Positions 47,347 through 57,716 of a DNA stretch of 64,000 bases are shown here, one piece after another; position 1 is the first letter of the stretch; each line of letters begins with the position of its first letter. Source of the DNA: Cryptomeria japonica (lineage: Eukaryota > Streptophyta > Pinopsida > Cupressales > Cupressaceae); NCBI RefSeq assembly GCF_030272615.1, contig NW_026728921.1, positions 250,001-314,000 of the forward strand, given 5' to 3'. The translations under genes were made by a program, and so were the position numbers. A model generated the notes under the pieces. It saw nothing but the letters and a program-made list of their open reading frames with translations. It was not told the DNA's origin and did no database searches.

Positions 47347-48300
47347 CAAATCAACTTTGCATGGTCATACGCTGATATGCCTGGATTAGATCCAGATTTG
47401 GTAATGCATCATTTGACAGTCAAACTGGGGGCAAAGCTTGTAAAACATAAATTAAGGAAAATGCATCCACAAGTGGCGTTACTAGTTAAAGCAGAGCTGG
47501 AGAAATTATTGGATGTCGGATTCATACGCCCAATTGATTATCTCGAATGGATCTCCAATTTAGTACCTGTCAGCAAACCAGATCGCAGCATCCGAATATG
47601 TATAGATTTCAGAGACATCAACAAAGCTTGTCCAAAGGACGATTTCCCATTACCAAACATTGACTTGATCGTTGATCTCACAGCAGGTCATGAAATGTTA
47701 TCTTTAATGGACGGATTTTCTGGTTATAATCAAATCAGGATTGCACCCAAAGATCAACATAAAACATCATTCACTTGTCCATGGGGAACCTTCTGTTAGA
47801 ATGTCATGCCTTTTGGGCTGAAAAATGCAGGCGCCACATATCAAAGAGCGATGACCACTATCTTTCATGATCTCATGCACATAACCGTGGAAGATTATGT
47901 TGATGATCTCTTGGGGAAATCAATAGATAGAGATACACACTTGGACATACTTTCAGTCATCTTTGATTGGCTGGAAAAATACAAAGTAAGGTTAAACCCT
48001 AAGAAATGTGTCTTTGGAGTAACCTCCGGGAAGCTCCTTGGATTCATTGTGTCTAAAAGAGGAATCGAGGCTGATCCAGCAAAAGTCAAGGCTATCTTGG
48101 ACATGCCACCACCTAAAAATATCAGTCAACTGCGATCCTTACAAGGGAGACTCCAGTCCATACGAAGATTCATAGCACAACTTGCAGATAAGTGTAATCC
48201 TTTTCAGCACCTGCTACATAAAAACATCAAGTTCAAATGGGATGAGAACTGTCAACAGGCTTTTCAGGCGCTCAAAGACTATCTTTTGAACCCACCAGTT
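47347..48300 (+). pseudogene. Reverse transcriptase of element 2 (one in-frame stop)
   Basis: QINFAWSYADMPGLDP, LRKMHPQV, GFIRPIDYLEWISNLVPV, CIDFRDINKACPKDDFPLP, MDGFSGYNQIRIAP, VMPFGLKNAGATYQRAM, YVDD at 47896-47907, GKLLGFIVSKRGIEADP. All catalytic aspartates present. A TAG at 47797 just before VMPFGLKNAG is the only stop; element 1 has the same stop at the same codon. Makes DNA from the element RNA. Confidence 0.9.
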
Positions 48301-48740
48301 TTGATGCCACCAATTCCAGATCAACCTTTGTTACTATACATATCAGCTCCTCCAACAGCACTAGGGGCACTCCTAGCACAACAAGTTGCTGACGGCAAGG
48401 AAAAAGCAGTATACTATATCAGTCGCACATTGGTGGGATATGAGCTAAACTACACACCAATCGAGCGTGCATGCCTCGCTGTGGTCTTTGCTTCACAAAA
48501 ATTACGATATTATATGCTCACTCACAAGACTAAGTTGATTGCCAGAATTGATCCACTAAAATATCTTCTCAACAAAGCTACACTTACTGGACGACTGGCC
48601 AAGTGGGTAATGATCCTGAGTGAATTTGACATCGAGTACATGGACAGAAAAGCTATAAAAGGACAAGCAATTGCAGACCAATTAGCAGATGCCCCCATGA
48701 TAGATGATGTTCCTCTACAGTCAGAATTTCTAGATGAAGC
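48301..48740 (+). pseudogene. First RNase H domain and tether, element 2
   Basis: LLLYISAPPTALGALLAQ, YYISRTLVGYELNYTPIERA, FDIEYMDRKAIKGQAIADQ. LYIS replaces the usual LY-x-D, so the first catalytic Asp is absent; degenerate first RNase H is typical for Tat elements. Open frame. Confidence 0.8.
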
Positions 48741-48762
48741 AATTCTAATAATATCACATGCA

Positions 48763-49160
48763 AAGCCATGGCAATTATACTTTGACGGCTCATACACGCA
48801 GCATGGGGCAGGAGCTGGTATACTCTTTATAACTCCCCAAGGCGATTCTATACCAAAATCATACCGCTTATCATTTCCTTGCACTAACAATATAGCGGAA
48901 TATGAGGCATTAACAACTAGATTAAGAATTGCAGTTCAGTGGAAGATCCAAGAACTTCGTGTTTTTGGGGATTCTCAACTTGTCATCCGTCAAGCAACTG
49001 ATGATTACCAAACAAAAGACGAAAAACTAATGCCTTACAAACAATTGGTAGATGATTTAAAATAGCACTTCGCAAAGATAGATTTTGAGCAGATACCAAG
49101 AGAACAGAATCGTGCTGCAGATGCTATGGCCACAATTGCTTCGCTAATTGATTTACCGCA
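48763..49160 (+). pseudogene. Second, archaeal-type RNase H (aRNH), element 2
   Basis: YFDGSYTQHGAGAGI (Asp 48784-48786), NNIAEYEALTTRLR (Glu), FGDSQLVIRQ (Asp), AADAMATIASLIDLP (Asp): four catalytic positions intact. One TAG at 49063. This domain should supply the RNase H activity lost in the first one. Confidence 0.9.
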
Positions 49161-49320
49161 AAATGAGACCTGCTATGAGTTCCTGGTAGACAATCTGCTG
49201 ATTCCTTCATACGAGATTACTCCTACTGAAATGATATGCGTTGTTGGTCCTGAATCCCAGTTATATGGTTCCATATTCACATACCTTCGCGACAATATCC
49301 TACCTCCTGATCTATCGAAT

Positions 49321-50517
49321 AACCAACGCTGCACTTTCATTCACCAATCCTCTTGATACGTTATTCTAGCTGATATCCTATACCGACGAGGTCTAGATGG
49401 CACTCTTCTTAGATGTTTAGAAAGTGATGAAGCTCAGATTGCATTACGTGAAGTGCATGAAGGGATATGTGGTCCGCATACTAGTGGTCCTACCTTGGCT
49501 AAGAAACTCATCAGGACTGGATACTACTGGCCCACTATGGAAAAAGACTCATATCAGTTTGTCAAGAAGTGTAAGCAGTGTCAAATTCATGGAGACCTCA
49601 TACATGCACCAGCACAAGAACTACAGCCACTTGCATCTCCTTGGCCCTTTTGTCAGTGGGGACTCGATCTCATAGGCAAGATTCACCCTCCTTCTTCCAA
49701 TGGTCATAAATTCATTATCATAGCCACAGAGTATTTCACAAAGTGGATTGAAGCTGTGCCTCTCACACAAGTCACTGGGAAACAAATTGCTACTTTCATC
49801 CTGAACTACATCATTTGTCGATACGGGATTCCTACTTCCATTATTACTGATAACGGGCGTCCCTTCAAAAATCAGGATGTTCATGAACTCTGTGACCGCT
49901 TCCATATCTCTCATCGTTTCTCCACACCATATTACCCCCAAGGTAATGGCCAAGCTGAGGCGTCTAACAAAACAATTCTTAAAATCCTTAAAAAGACAGT
50001 CGATGACGCTGGCTGTAACTGGCATATCCAACTCAATCTTGCACTTTGGGCCTACCGCACAAGTGTCTGCACACCTATAGGAGCTACACCCTACTCACTT
50101 GTCTATGGCACTGAAGCCATCTTGCCTATTGAGGTCGAGTTACCTTCTTTATGGGTCTCTTTGAGAAACATAATCAACGATGAAGATTACAGGGTCTCTC
50201 GCTTACAAGAACTAGAACTGCTGGAGGAACGAAGGCACACCGCTTTTAATCACCTTAAAGCTTACCAACAATGAATGAGTCGCAGCTACAATCACAAAGT
50301 CAAGCCTCGCACATTTGAGGTAGGTGACTTAGTCCTCAGAGAGAACCCCAAGAATCAGCAAGACAGAGATAAGAAGGGCAAGTTTGAACCAAACTGGCTT
50401 GGTCCTTACATCATCACAGCGGTATATGGATCTGGGGCATATCAGCTCTCAACTACAGAAGGTGAATCCTTGGAGGATCCTATCAACAACATGCACCTTC
50501 GCAGGTTCTACACATAG
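49321..50517 (+). pseudogene. Integrase of element 2 (two in-frame stops)
   Basis: Zinc-binding VHEGICGPH ... CKQCQIHG (HHCC complete), catalytic GLDLIGKIH (Asp), IITDNGRPF (Asp) and QGNGQAEASNK (Glu) all present; C-terminal GPY-like module FEPNWLGPYIITAVYG near the end; terminal TAG 50515-50517. Stops TGA 49354 (shared with element 1) and TGA 50272, where related elements normally have Arg, fitting CGA to TGA changes. Inserts the DNA copy into the genome. Confidence 0.9.
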
Positions 50518-52150
50518 CTTTTCAGAGTATCTTAATTCAAAAATACAAAAAAAATTATAAAACAAAAAAATCGTTACTTGGTGAAAACCTGGCAAACAGG
50601 CGCCTTGTGACACAAAAAAATAAAATAAAAAAAAATGAAAAATCAAAAAAAGTAAAGAGAAATAATTTCATCCAACAGTGAAAACCACTTCGGTGGCGCC
50701 CTGGGCAAGTACCATGGTGAAAACTGGGTCACCAGCGCCATGCGTAGAGACTTTGCTCCTCTCTCCTTCAGGATTCTCTTTCATCCTTCACATTGCACAC
50801 ACTCACAACCTATTCACTCACAATAAACTTATCCATTCTCATCATGGCTTGTTATTGATCTACCTAAGATTGGTTAGCCATCCATAAACCTCCCTTTTCA
50901 CTCCCTTTACATCCATAATAAATCAGATCCTATCTGTGACTACGGCCAATCCTACGTCTAGTGATGGGTGTGGAACTGAGAACATCACATGTTTCGAGGA
51001 GTACAGTTTCTTTCGGCTTCCTTCCAGTCTATCCGCACACAATCCGCAATAAAGAAACATTTGCATCGCAGATCCGCAATAAAGTTCCATCTTCTCAGCA
51101 ATAAAGTATCAGTTTCATGGATTCAGTCAGTTTCAGATGAGACACAGTGGCAACAATGGGCTTCAACAAAATCAAATCTTTCAACAGACTCAGACAACAT
51201 ATGGTTCAGTGTTAATCTATCCTTTTTGTGAAAGTGAACATTGTGACCACAATCAAACATGACTTATACAAGTGACAAGAGACACTAAACTTGAGGACTA
51301 CAGTGGATGTCGGTGTCGAGTCTTGGTTTTCTTTTGATTTTATCTTTTGGTGACATGTCTTTTAGCTTTTCCAGGATGTCTCTGACTAGAGATTATATCT
51401 CCAGGATGTCTTTGACTAGAAAGGCGAGGATGGGGTATCGTCACCTATTTGAATTTGCTGTCTATGGATTGTCTTTTAGTAATGCTATGACTTGTCCAAG
51501 GATATGAGGACACTGTGAGTCTAGTATGAACTGGGGCATTCCTTGTTTGTGACTGTCTTATCTCCATGCAAACAGGTACAATGACTTTCTGGGTCAAACA
51601 AATGCCTCGATTGTCATAACCTATTTTGCCATAATAAAGCTCAATGATGATAACGCACAAGAAGCTCTTTCACGTTCATGTCTTCTGTCTTCCATCCCTC
51701 TTTCTTGATTGACTTCCATTGTCCTTCTCGAGTCCACGTAGTCCGCTATCACATGACTGAGTATAATGACACACCAAAAACATTTGAATTTCATATAGTT
51801 TACACCTGCATCATCACATATAAGCATTTCATACATACCTATAGATATCACAATTGCATCACATCCTGCATACAACACTTGTTAGCACATTTGACATTTT
51901 CATTATGTAAATAATCATTTGCATTATCATATTCATCTGCATTACATACATTCACATTTGCATCATGCATCCCATATAAAACATAAAAGAACAAATATAT
52001 TGCATTGCATCATATCATATAAGCATCCATATCATAAAACATACATCACATAAGAACACTTCATCACATAAGGTACAGATGCATATAGCTGCCGCAAAAA
52101 TGGTGACTCATCTCATATATAATCAAATGTGTCATGATACAATGATGTCA
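50518..52150 (+). other. Non-coding interval pol-antisense ORF, element 2
   Basis: No credible ORF. A-rich just after pol; two versions of the block GGTGAAAAC-CTGG (50580 and about 50714), CAGGTACAATG 51573-51583, AAAGCTCAATGATGA 51636-51650, and a CAT-rich tract 51780-52080. CAATAAAG.. and CCAGGATGTCT.TGACTAGA (twice, 51372 and 51401) are short internal repeats. Confidence 0.6.
50580..50604 (+). promoter_or_regulatory. Conserved non-coding block with hairpin, element 2
   Basis: Same at 24 of 25 bases as 33006-33030. A second, looser copy with CGGTGGCGCCCTGGGCAAGT starts at 50690. Confidence 0.6.
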
Positions 52151-52362
52151 AAAGAATCATATGGCTACAAAATCACCCGCAGGTGTCTATAATACAAAAA
52201 AGGTACATATACTGATACAAAGGGGAGCCCTCTATGGCTATGATGAACTCCCTCCCTCGGAGCCGCTGGCCTCGACAGATGCTGAGCTGTAGATGGACCC
52301 ACTCCAGGATCACACTGCCTATCTGGTGGTGGTGGAGGACCCATCACCCCACCACTAGATGC

Positions 52363-52779
52363 CTACCTCCTCCGACTCCCTCCCGTAGTCGTCGCTGTCC
52401 GCGATGGTCTATGGAAGCTCCTCGCCCGCTGATCCGCTGGCACTGCACCATAGTAGAGGTCCCTCCAATAGGCGATCTCCTCTCCGGCTCGCAGCACATA
52501 TGCGTAGCCTGCCCTTGCGTCCTCTGCCGCCTGCCTCCCTACCCTCAGAGCTGTCTCAGCCTCAGTATATCGCTGGATGGCCTGATCCCTCTCTCGATCT
52601 GTATCCCGGAGCCTAATCCTGAGGCGATCCCTCTCCCGCTCCAACTCCTGGATCTTGTCTGCCTGGCCCTGGCAGATCTCTCTCAGCTCTAGCAGCTCAT
52701 CCTCCTCGGGATCCCCACCCTCAGCCTCTGCCTGTGGCTCTCCCTCTGCGGGTGCCTGTACCTGTGCCTGCCCCTGTAC
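52363..52779 (-). pseudogene. Antisense ORF fragment of element 2 (coiled-coil tail only)
   Basis: Open on the minus strand from 52779 to a stop at 52363-52365. Begins with a Pro/Gln/Glu-rich linker (QAPAEGEPQAEAEGGDPEED), then a strong heptad region rich in Arg, Glu, Asp (ELERERDRLRIRLRDTDRER), then YWRDLYYGAVPADQRA and a basic tail. The YWRDLYY-like motif matches NWQGLYE in the antisense ORF tail of element 1. No PMD is present upstream: only about 30 bp separate the degenerate start of this region from the polypurine-tract hairpin, so the domain and its upstream array have been deleted. No ATG begins the frame. Confidence 0.65.
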
Positions 52780-52915
52780 CTATCTCGGTGCCTAAACCGG
52801 TGCCTGTCTCTATACATGCTTGGGAACCTGCACCTATCTCTGCACCTGTGCCTGTACTGGCACCTGTCCTTGCACTTGTCCCTGTCTAGGTCCCTGTGCT
52901 GCTGGTACCTGCAGG
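52745..52915 (-). repeat. CAGGTA/CAGGCA hexamer-like minisatellite in antisense ORF
   Basis: Plus-strand words CCTGTG, CCTGTA and CCTGCA repeat, read on the minus strand as Val/Ala-Gln repeats. Four in-frame stops lie within it, upstream of 52779. Confidence 0.75.
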
Positions 52916-53093
52916 GGCAATCCACCTCGACCCCTCACCACCTGGGCTGCTCCCTCCTGTCCTCCCTCTCTCCGAGGTGCTACCCGCCTCTCCCCCACTA
53001 CTCCCCTTTGCCTCCACCGGCCCCTACCTCCATCTCCTCCACCATCATCATCATCCCATACTGGGGCAACTCTGTATCAGTTCATCTTATCTT

Positions 53094-53129
53094 CTTTGAA
53101 ACAACGCGACAAGCCGCATTGTCTCAAAG
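53094..53129 (+). promoter_or_regulatory. Hairpin abutting the polypurine tract, element 2
   Basis: CTTTGAAACA ... TGTCTCAAAG pair over 9 of 10 positions around ACGCGACAAGCCGCAT. Counterpart of 38511-38546; loop bases ACGC and CCGCA are conserved. Confidence 0.6.
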
Positions 53130-53139
53130 AGGGGCAAAA
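53126..53139 (+). promoter_or_regulatory. Polypurine tract of element 2
   Basis: AAAGAGGGGCAAAA directly before the 3' LTR. Confidence 0.9.
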
Positions 53140-53913
53140 TGTAGACACCCAAAATTGTCATGTTTAATTAAATAAATATTTTATTTATTTAATTATCTAA
53201 GCCTAATTCTTCTATTAATTAAATAAATTTTTATTTATTTAATTAACTCATTTATCCTCTTCTAGCCTTATTTCTCATTTAAATAAATACATTTATTTAT
53301 TTAAATTATCCTTTTCCTAAATTAAATAAATATTTTTATTTATTTAATTGTCCTACTTCTTCTATTAATTAAATAAATCTTTATTTATTTAATTAATTCA
53401 TTATCTTTTTCTACACATGACACATGTCATTCATCTCTTAATTCCTACACTACCTACCTCTTTCGTTATTTTACTATTTCTTCTACCTACCCTCTAATCC
53501 TAGCCGACCTCTCTTTTTACACCTCTCAATCTTAACCCTCCATTTCATATTGTGTCTTCTATTTAAGGAGATGCTTCCTTCATTGTCAAACCCTAATCAC
53601 TGATGCTAATGCAACTTGGCTACACTACGATCCTACTTGCAACCACATTTCGTTCTCTATTGAGCTCTTGTGCATACAAAAATCTGAGAGCAAATATATC
53701 AAGCAAGATCAATGGAGATAGGAAGAATGGAGATCAAAACCCTATTGGACATGTGATGGTATAATCTTTGTGATTTTGAGTTATTTGCTTTGTTTTAGGT
53801 AATCTTCATATGTTATGGTGGATCTTTGTTCATTGTTAGGCTAGGGTTTAGTGGTTGGATTCATTTTAGCCTTTCAATATTGTTGTTATTGTTATCCATT
53901 TTCACCATACACA
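53140..53913 (+). repeat. 3' LTR of element 2 (774 bp)
   Basis: Nine single-base differences to the 5' LTR, for example at 53219, 53465, 53628, 53649 and 53750. Contains the same five A/T inverted repeats. Confidence 0.95.
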
Positions 53914-53918
53914 CATAG
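53914..53918. repeat. Target site duplication catag, right copy (element 2)
   Basis: Matches 39995-39999; copy A has catag once at the corresponding place (about 10693-10697). Confidence 0.95.
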
Positions 53919-54082
53919 CTTTCACTGGAGTCATGAATTATGATAGGTACATTAAACAAATCAATTACTAGATATATAAAATATCATACTGGTTGTGAGG
54001 ATTTTTAGAGGTGTTAATTTGGGAGTTGCATCATGTTAAAATTTAAGAATATAATTACTTTTGTAGAGCAACAATATATCTC
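53919..54082 (+). repeat. End of array unit B after element 2
   Basis: Lines up with 10698-10860 of copy A but with more differences than elsewhere in B. Confidence 0.85.
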
Positions 54083-54478
54083 AATAGATGTTAAAATCGA
54101 ACCTTTCTAATAAGATAGCTGAAATAAAAATAGTTCAAACAACTTAGTCTTTTCAAACTCATTTTTGTAATGTATCACTTTCTAAATCTCATGTGTTGGA
54201 GTATTGCATATTTTAGTTGCATAGATTGGAATCTACTTGTTTGAACTCTTGAAATTAAGTAATGAAGTGCAATGACGAAATTAAGTGCATTCACTCAAAA
54301 GTAAAATCAAGACTGTCTTGTATAAGATGGCACTAAAAATGCATATATACTTTATAATAGGAAAAGCTCAAAGAATACAGTCATAGTAACGAAAAATTCT
54401 ACCTCAATGGCATTTTCTTGCCAATATTGCTAGACCCTTAGTGAAGAAGCTGAGTACACAACTACACTAATTATTTTA

Positions 54479-56328
54479 AAGAAAACTATATTAGTGGATT
54501 GTGTGGACGAGTATGAAGTCCTAAAAAGAGCTCACCTAAGACTGGCAGTGCAACAAATTAACGATTATGGTCTAAAGCTAAACACTGCAAATATTGTGGA
54601 TGATGAAAATGATTTGCTTGACCCCCAATTTGATGATGATAGGCAGCTAGGAGTAATACCCGAAATTGACTGGAAAAAATATAAGGAAGAACAGATTCAA
54701 ACTAGGACAGTCTTGGTCATTCTAAGAATAGAGAAGTGGGTTAGAAAGCAGAAACTAAGTAGAAGGTCAAGGAAGGGTTCAATCTCATCCACTAAGGTCT
54801 TGAATATCTAATTCTCTTGTCCCATCTTGTGTTGCAAGTTCACTGAAATAGGGACAAGGAGGACAGTGAGAAAAGATAGTGCAAATCAAAGAGGAGACAA
54901 CTTCTGTCAGAGTCACTTGCTCCAGAATAAGGGGCAAAAGACAATCCTTGCCTGTTGAAACTGTGGTTGTTGACCTTGAGATGGATACCACCTCAATTGA
55001 TCCAATCAAAGAACAACAAGGGCTGGTTGATGAGGGTAATAATTGGCAGGAATAGGAAGCCTCAAATGAAGTTACTACTATGGTAGTAAGGGACGGAAAG
55101 GAGACTAGAACTAATTCATAAGCCTCAAGTCCCTTTAGGACTAGTATGGTTACAAAATATATTAAGCAGCAAGAAGAGAAACATTGTTCCAGCCTCGATT
55201 CCAATAGAAGACATGGTGAGTAAATGCTTGGGAAAGACTCCCAAAATGAAGAATTTCAAAACTATGTCAAAGATTGACTTTGATGCAGATAGTGGGAACT
55301 AGATTGCACAGATTGCACGCCCATTAACATATGAAAAGGCAGAGAACTCTACAGCTCAGGACTTCACTATTGAAAAGATAAGTATTCGAACTTCTTATCA
55401 AGCCACATATTTTCTCCACCTTGAGGATTCAACACAGAAAATCATAACTAGGACCTGGAAAGACAAATAAGATAAGAATCGGATGAAAGAGATGTTACGA
55501 AGGATGGCAGAATACATTGAGGTAATCAATGCTCTGAACCCTCAACCTGTGTCACAGATTCCAATGTCCTTTGATCCTAAGTCCCCTGCAAATTAGAAGA
55601 CTTTGGAGCAAATATAAAAATGCAGGTTGATCACAAAAACTATGATGGAGTGGCTAGAAAAGATTCAGAAGTCTGGTGCAGAGTACTTTGTTAATCTAAG
55701 CAAGGTATATGATGGGGAGATGCAAGTAATGAAGGAGTTGGAATTTGAAATCGTCAATTGGAAGAAAGAGGAAGCTAAATGGGCGTCAAAAGTTGTGCAG
55801 ATGCGAGAAGTGCAGAATTATGGGGTAATGAAGTTTCTTACGAAAAGACCTATGGTTGGCCTAGATGACAACATTTTGTATGTGTGTCAGAGGAACATTG
55901 AATGGAGAAATTCCCTAATAAAATAGGCTTATGAGGACTTCACGAAGTTGGTAAACCAACTCACAGAATTAGTTACTTCCATGAGAAATGACCTTGTGTG
56001 CATTGGGATTTAATGTCTGAAAGATGATGGAAGAACCCTTGAAACGATCGAGGTTATAATAGGATCATTTAAGAGAAAAATTGATTATGTGAAAGAGGCT
56101 CAGGGTTAGGTTTTAGATGACTTTGTGTTTACTAAGATCGAATCACTCTTGTTTTTATGCATTAGACATCTAGATAGTCACTCTGACAAAGTCGCACAAG
56201 TTAACAGGGAAAAAGAGGTCTGGAAGCAACGTATGGCACATGTGGGATTACCTCATAATACAATCATTTAGCCCTACACCACTGCTCATGCGGATTGGAA
56301 GAAAGAAGCAGTTATCAAAACTGCATAG
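54479..56328 (+). pseudogene. Decayed unknown ORF (copy C, least broken)
   Basis: Counterpart of 398-2254. Open pieces 54494-54811 and 55627-55926 plus longer readable stretches between; it lacks the one-base insertion seen in A, B and D near 997 and keeps cag (Gln) where A has tga near 1589. It has stops of its own (for example TAG in the Trp codon at about 55301, TAA near 55468). Coiled-coil-like Lys/Glu-rich C-terminal part. Identity unknown. Confidence 0.5.
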
Positions 56329-56725
56329 TGACATTTTTCGTTGATGATAAATCCTTTTTCGCTTGTTAGTTGCATAAACAATTTTATTTTTATACTGGTT
56401 TCACCGACTTTGTGGGGTAGAATTGTTGGCTTTCCGTGTTCCTTTTTATAATTGTTTGCCGGGTTGTGGCTATATAACAATATTTTCGAGACTCTAGAAA
56501 GGTCCAAAAAACTGTGATTTTTCGAGTATCAAACAATATATGTTTATGTTTTGAATTCCTTGGAACTAGATTGACTGATTTAAGAATGAAAATGATTATG
56601 GTGTGCAGTCTTTGAATATGTGCATTTAAAAATTCATGATCTTTCTTTAAAAAGTCTGTTATGTGCATGATATCATTATTCTTATCTGTCAATTCTATGT
56701 TTTCTTGAATTCATTGTAATATATA
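56329..56725. other. Non-coding stretch of unit C
   Basis: Equivalent to 2255-2654; ends at the deletion junction near 56727 where unit position 3779 follows. Confidence 0.5.
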
Positions 56726-56726
56726 T

Positions 56727-57052
56727 ACAGGGACTATCTTCAACTCCAACTGAGGCATCACGACATTCAACCTTCACCACACAAATGCTAACAACTTCTT
56801 GACCATTAACAGTTTGGCCAATAACTACCAAAGCTAGCTCAAGACAGGAGCAAATAAGAATCCCAACATACTTCTTTTTGTTGGATTCTTCTCTTCAACT
56901 AAGTTCCCCTCTTTCTTCCAGCCATCCCACCAATGCACATGACACTTGAAGTGCTTTTTTACATGGAATGTAAAACTACCATAGAAGTTATGAATTTTAC
57001 CTTCTCCTTCTTCCTCCATCTCTACTCAAGCCAACCTAGGTTCTGATACCAA
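56727..57052 (-). mobile_element. Internal fragment of small LTR element (copy C)
   Basis: Only the LTR-proximal 330 bp remain. Primer site (minus) at 57041-57052 has one change (TGGTATCAGAAC). The 61-codon frame at 57019-56834 corresponds to the ATG frame of A. Confidence 0.5.
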
Positions 57053-57053
57053 T

Positions 57054-57297
57054 TGTTAGATATAAACAAGCCGAGAAAAGATAATTGAATGAAACAAAAA
57101 ATGTTTCACCAATAAATGGCTACATCCACCAAAGCAAGGAAATCTTATCTATTAACCGATATCCAGTACATGGCTATACAAATCTATTTATACATTAAGT
57201 CAGACATAAAATGAAGAGTCAAGGGGAGGCAAATAGACCGTTGGGCTTCATATACCCAACAAGAAGTATCCCCCTCTCTATATAATTGGGTTGAAAA
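57054..57297 (-). repeat. LTR of small LTR element (copy C)
   Basis: Counterpart of 4105-4349, about 5% different; its outer TG end is mutated (ttgaaaa instead of ttgaaca). Confidence 0.7.
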
Positions 57298-57716
57298 AAT
57301 AATTTGAACTAAAATTTAATAATATTAGTTAAATATTATATAATTATATTTAATTGATAGCATCTATATATAATAATAATTTGGCCTAACATTTTATTTA
57401 AAACAAAATTGAATAATATTGATTAATGGTTGTTTTGTTATATTTAAATAAAATTAAGAATAAAATACTATTTCTCTTCCCTATTCTATATAATCATTCA
57501 TTCATTTATTTGCAAAATTATAAGCTCATAAGAAAATTATTGAAGCAACTCTTTGAAAAAATAAATTATAGATTTTTCTCTAAAATAAAAGAAATAATTA
57601 AAAAATTCTTACCTACCCTACATTACTAATGAATAACTTACTTGCCCTAGGGCATAATTTTAGTGTAAAATAATAGAAATAACCCTTTCTAAATCAAAAT
57701 TTCTTCATTCTTCTTT
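57298..57716. other. AT-rich stretch of unit C
   Basis: Equivalent to 4350-4764 and including only the start of the degenerate tandem repeat. Confidence 0.5.

Larger units (their letters stand above)
40000..53913 (+). mobile_element. Element 2: Tat-lineage Ty3-gypsy retrotransposon, 13.9 kb
   Basis: 774-bp LTRs, TSD catag (39995-39999 and 53914-53918), primer site, 2.2-kb leader, gag-pol in one frame, antisense ORF fragment, polypurine tract. Same lineage as element 1 (dual RNase H, same protein order, about three quarters identical in RT by eye) but a different family: LTRs unrelated except for the TGTAG start. LTRs differ at about 9 positions (about 1.2%), so it inserted later than element 1. 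Eight in-frame stops break gag-pol; RT, aRNH and integrase catalytic residues are intact. Confidence 0.95.

Noticed and set aside
46269-50031. Minus-strand frames inside element 2 gag-pol (for example 48522-48890, 49621-50031)
   Set aside because: They are antisense shadows of conserved RNase H and integrase coding sequence.
52816-53175. Plus-strand frames of 115 and 119 codons near the 3' end of element 2
   Set aside because: Cys/Pro/Leu-rich translations of the minisatellite and linker opposite the antisense ORF, running into the LTR.
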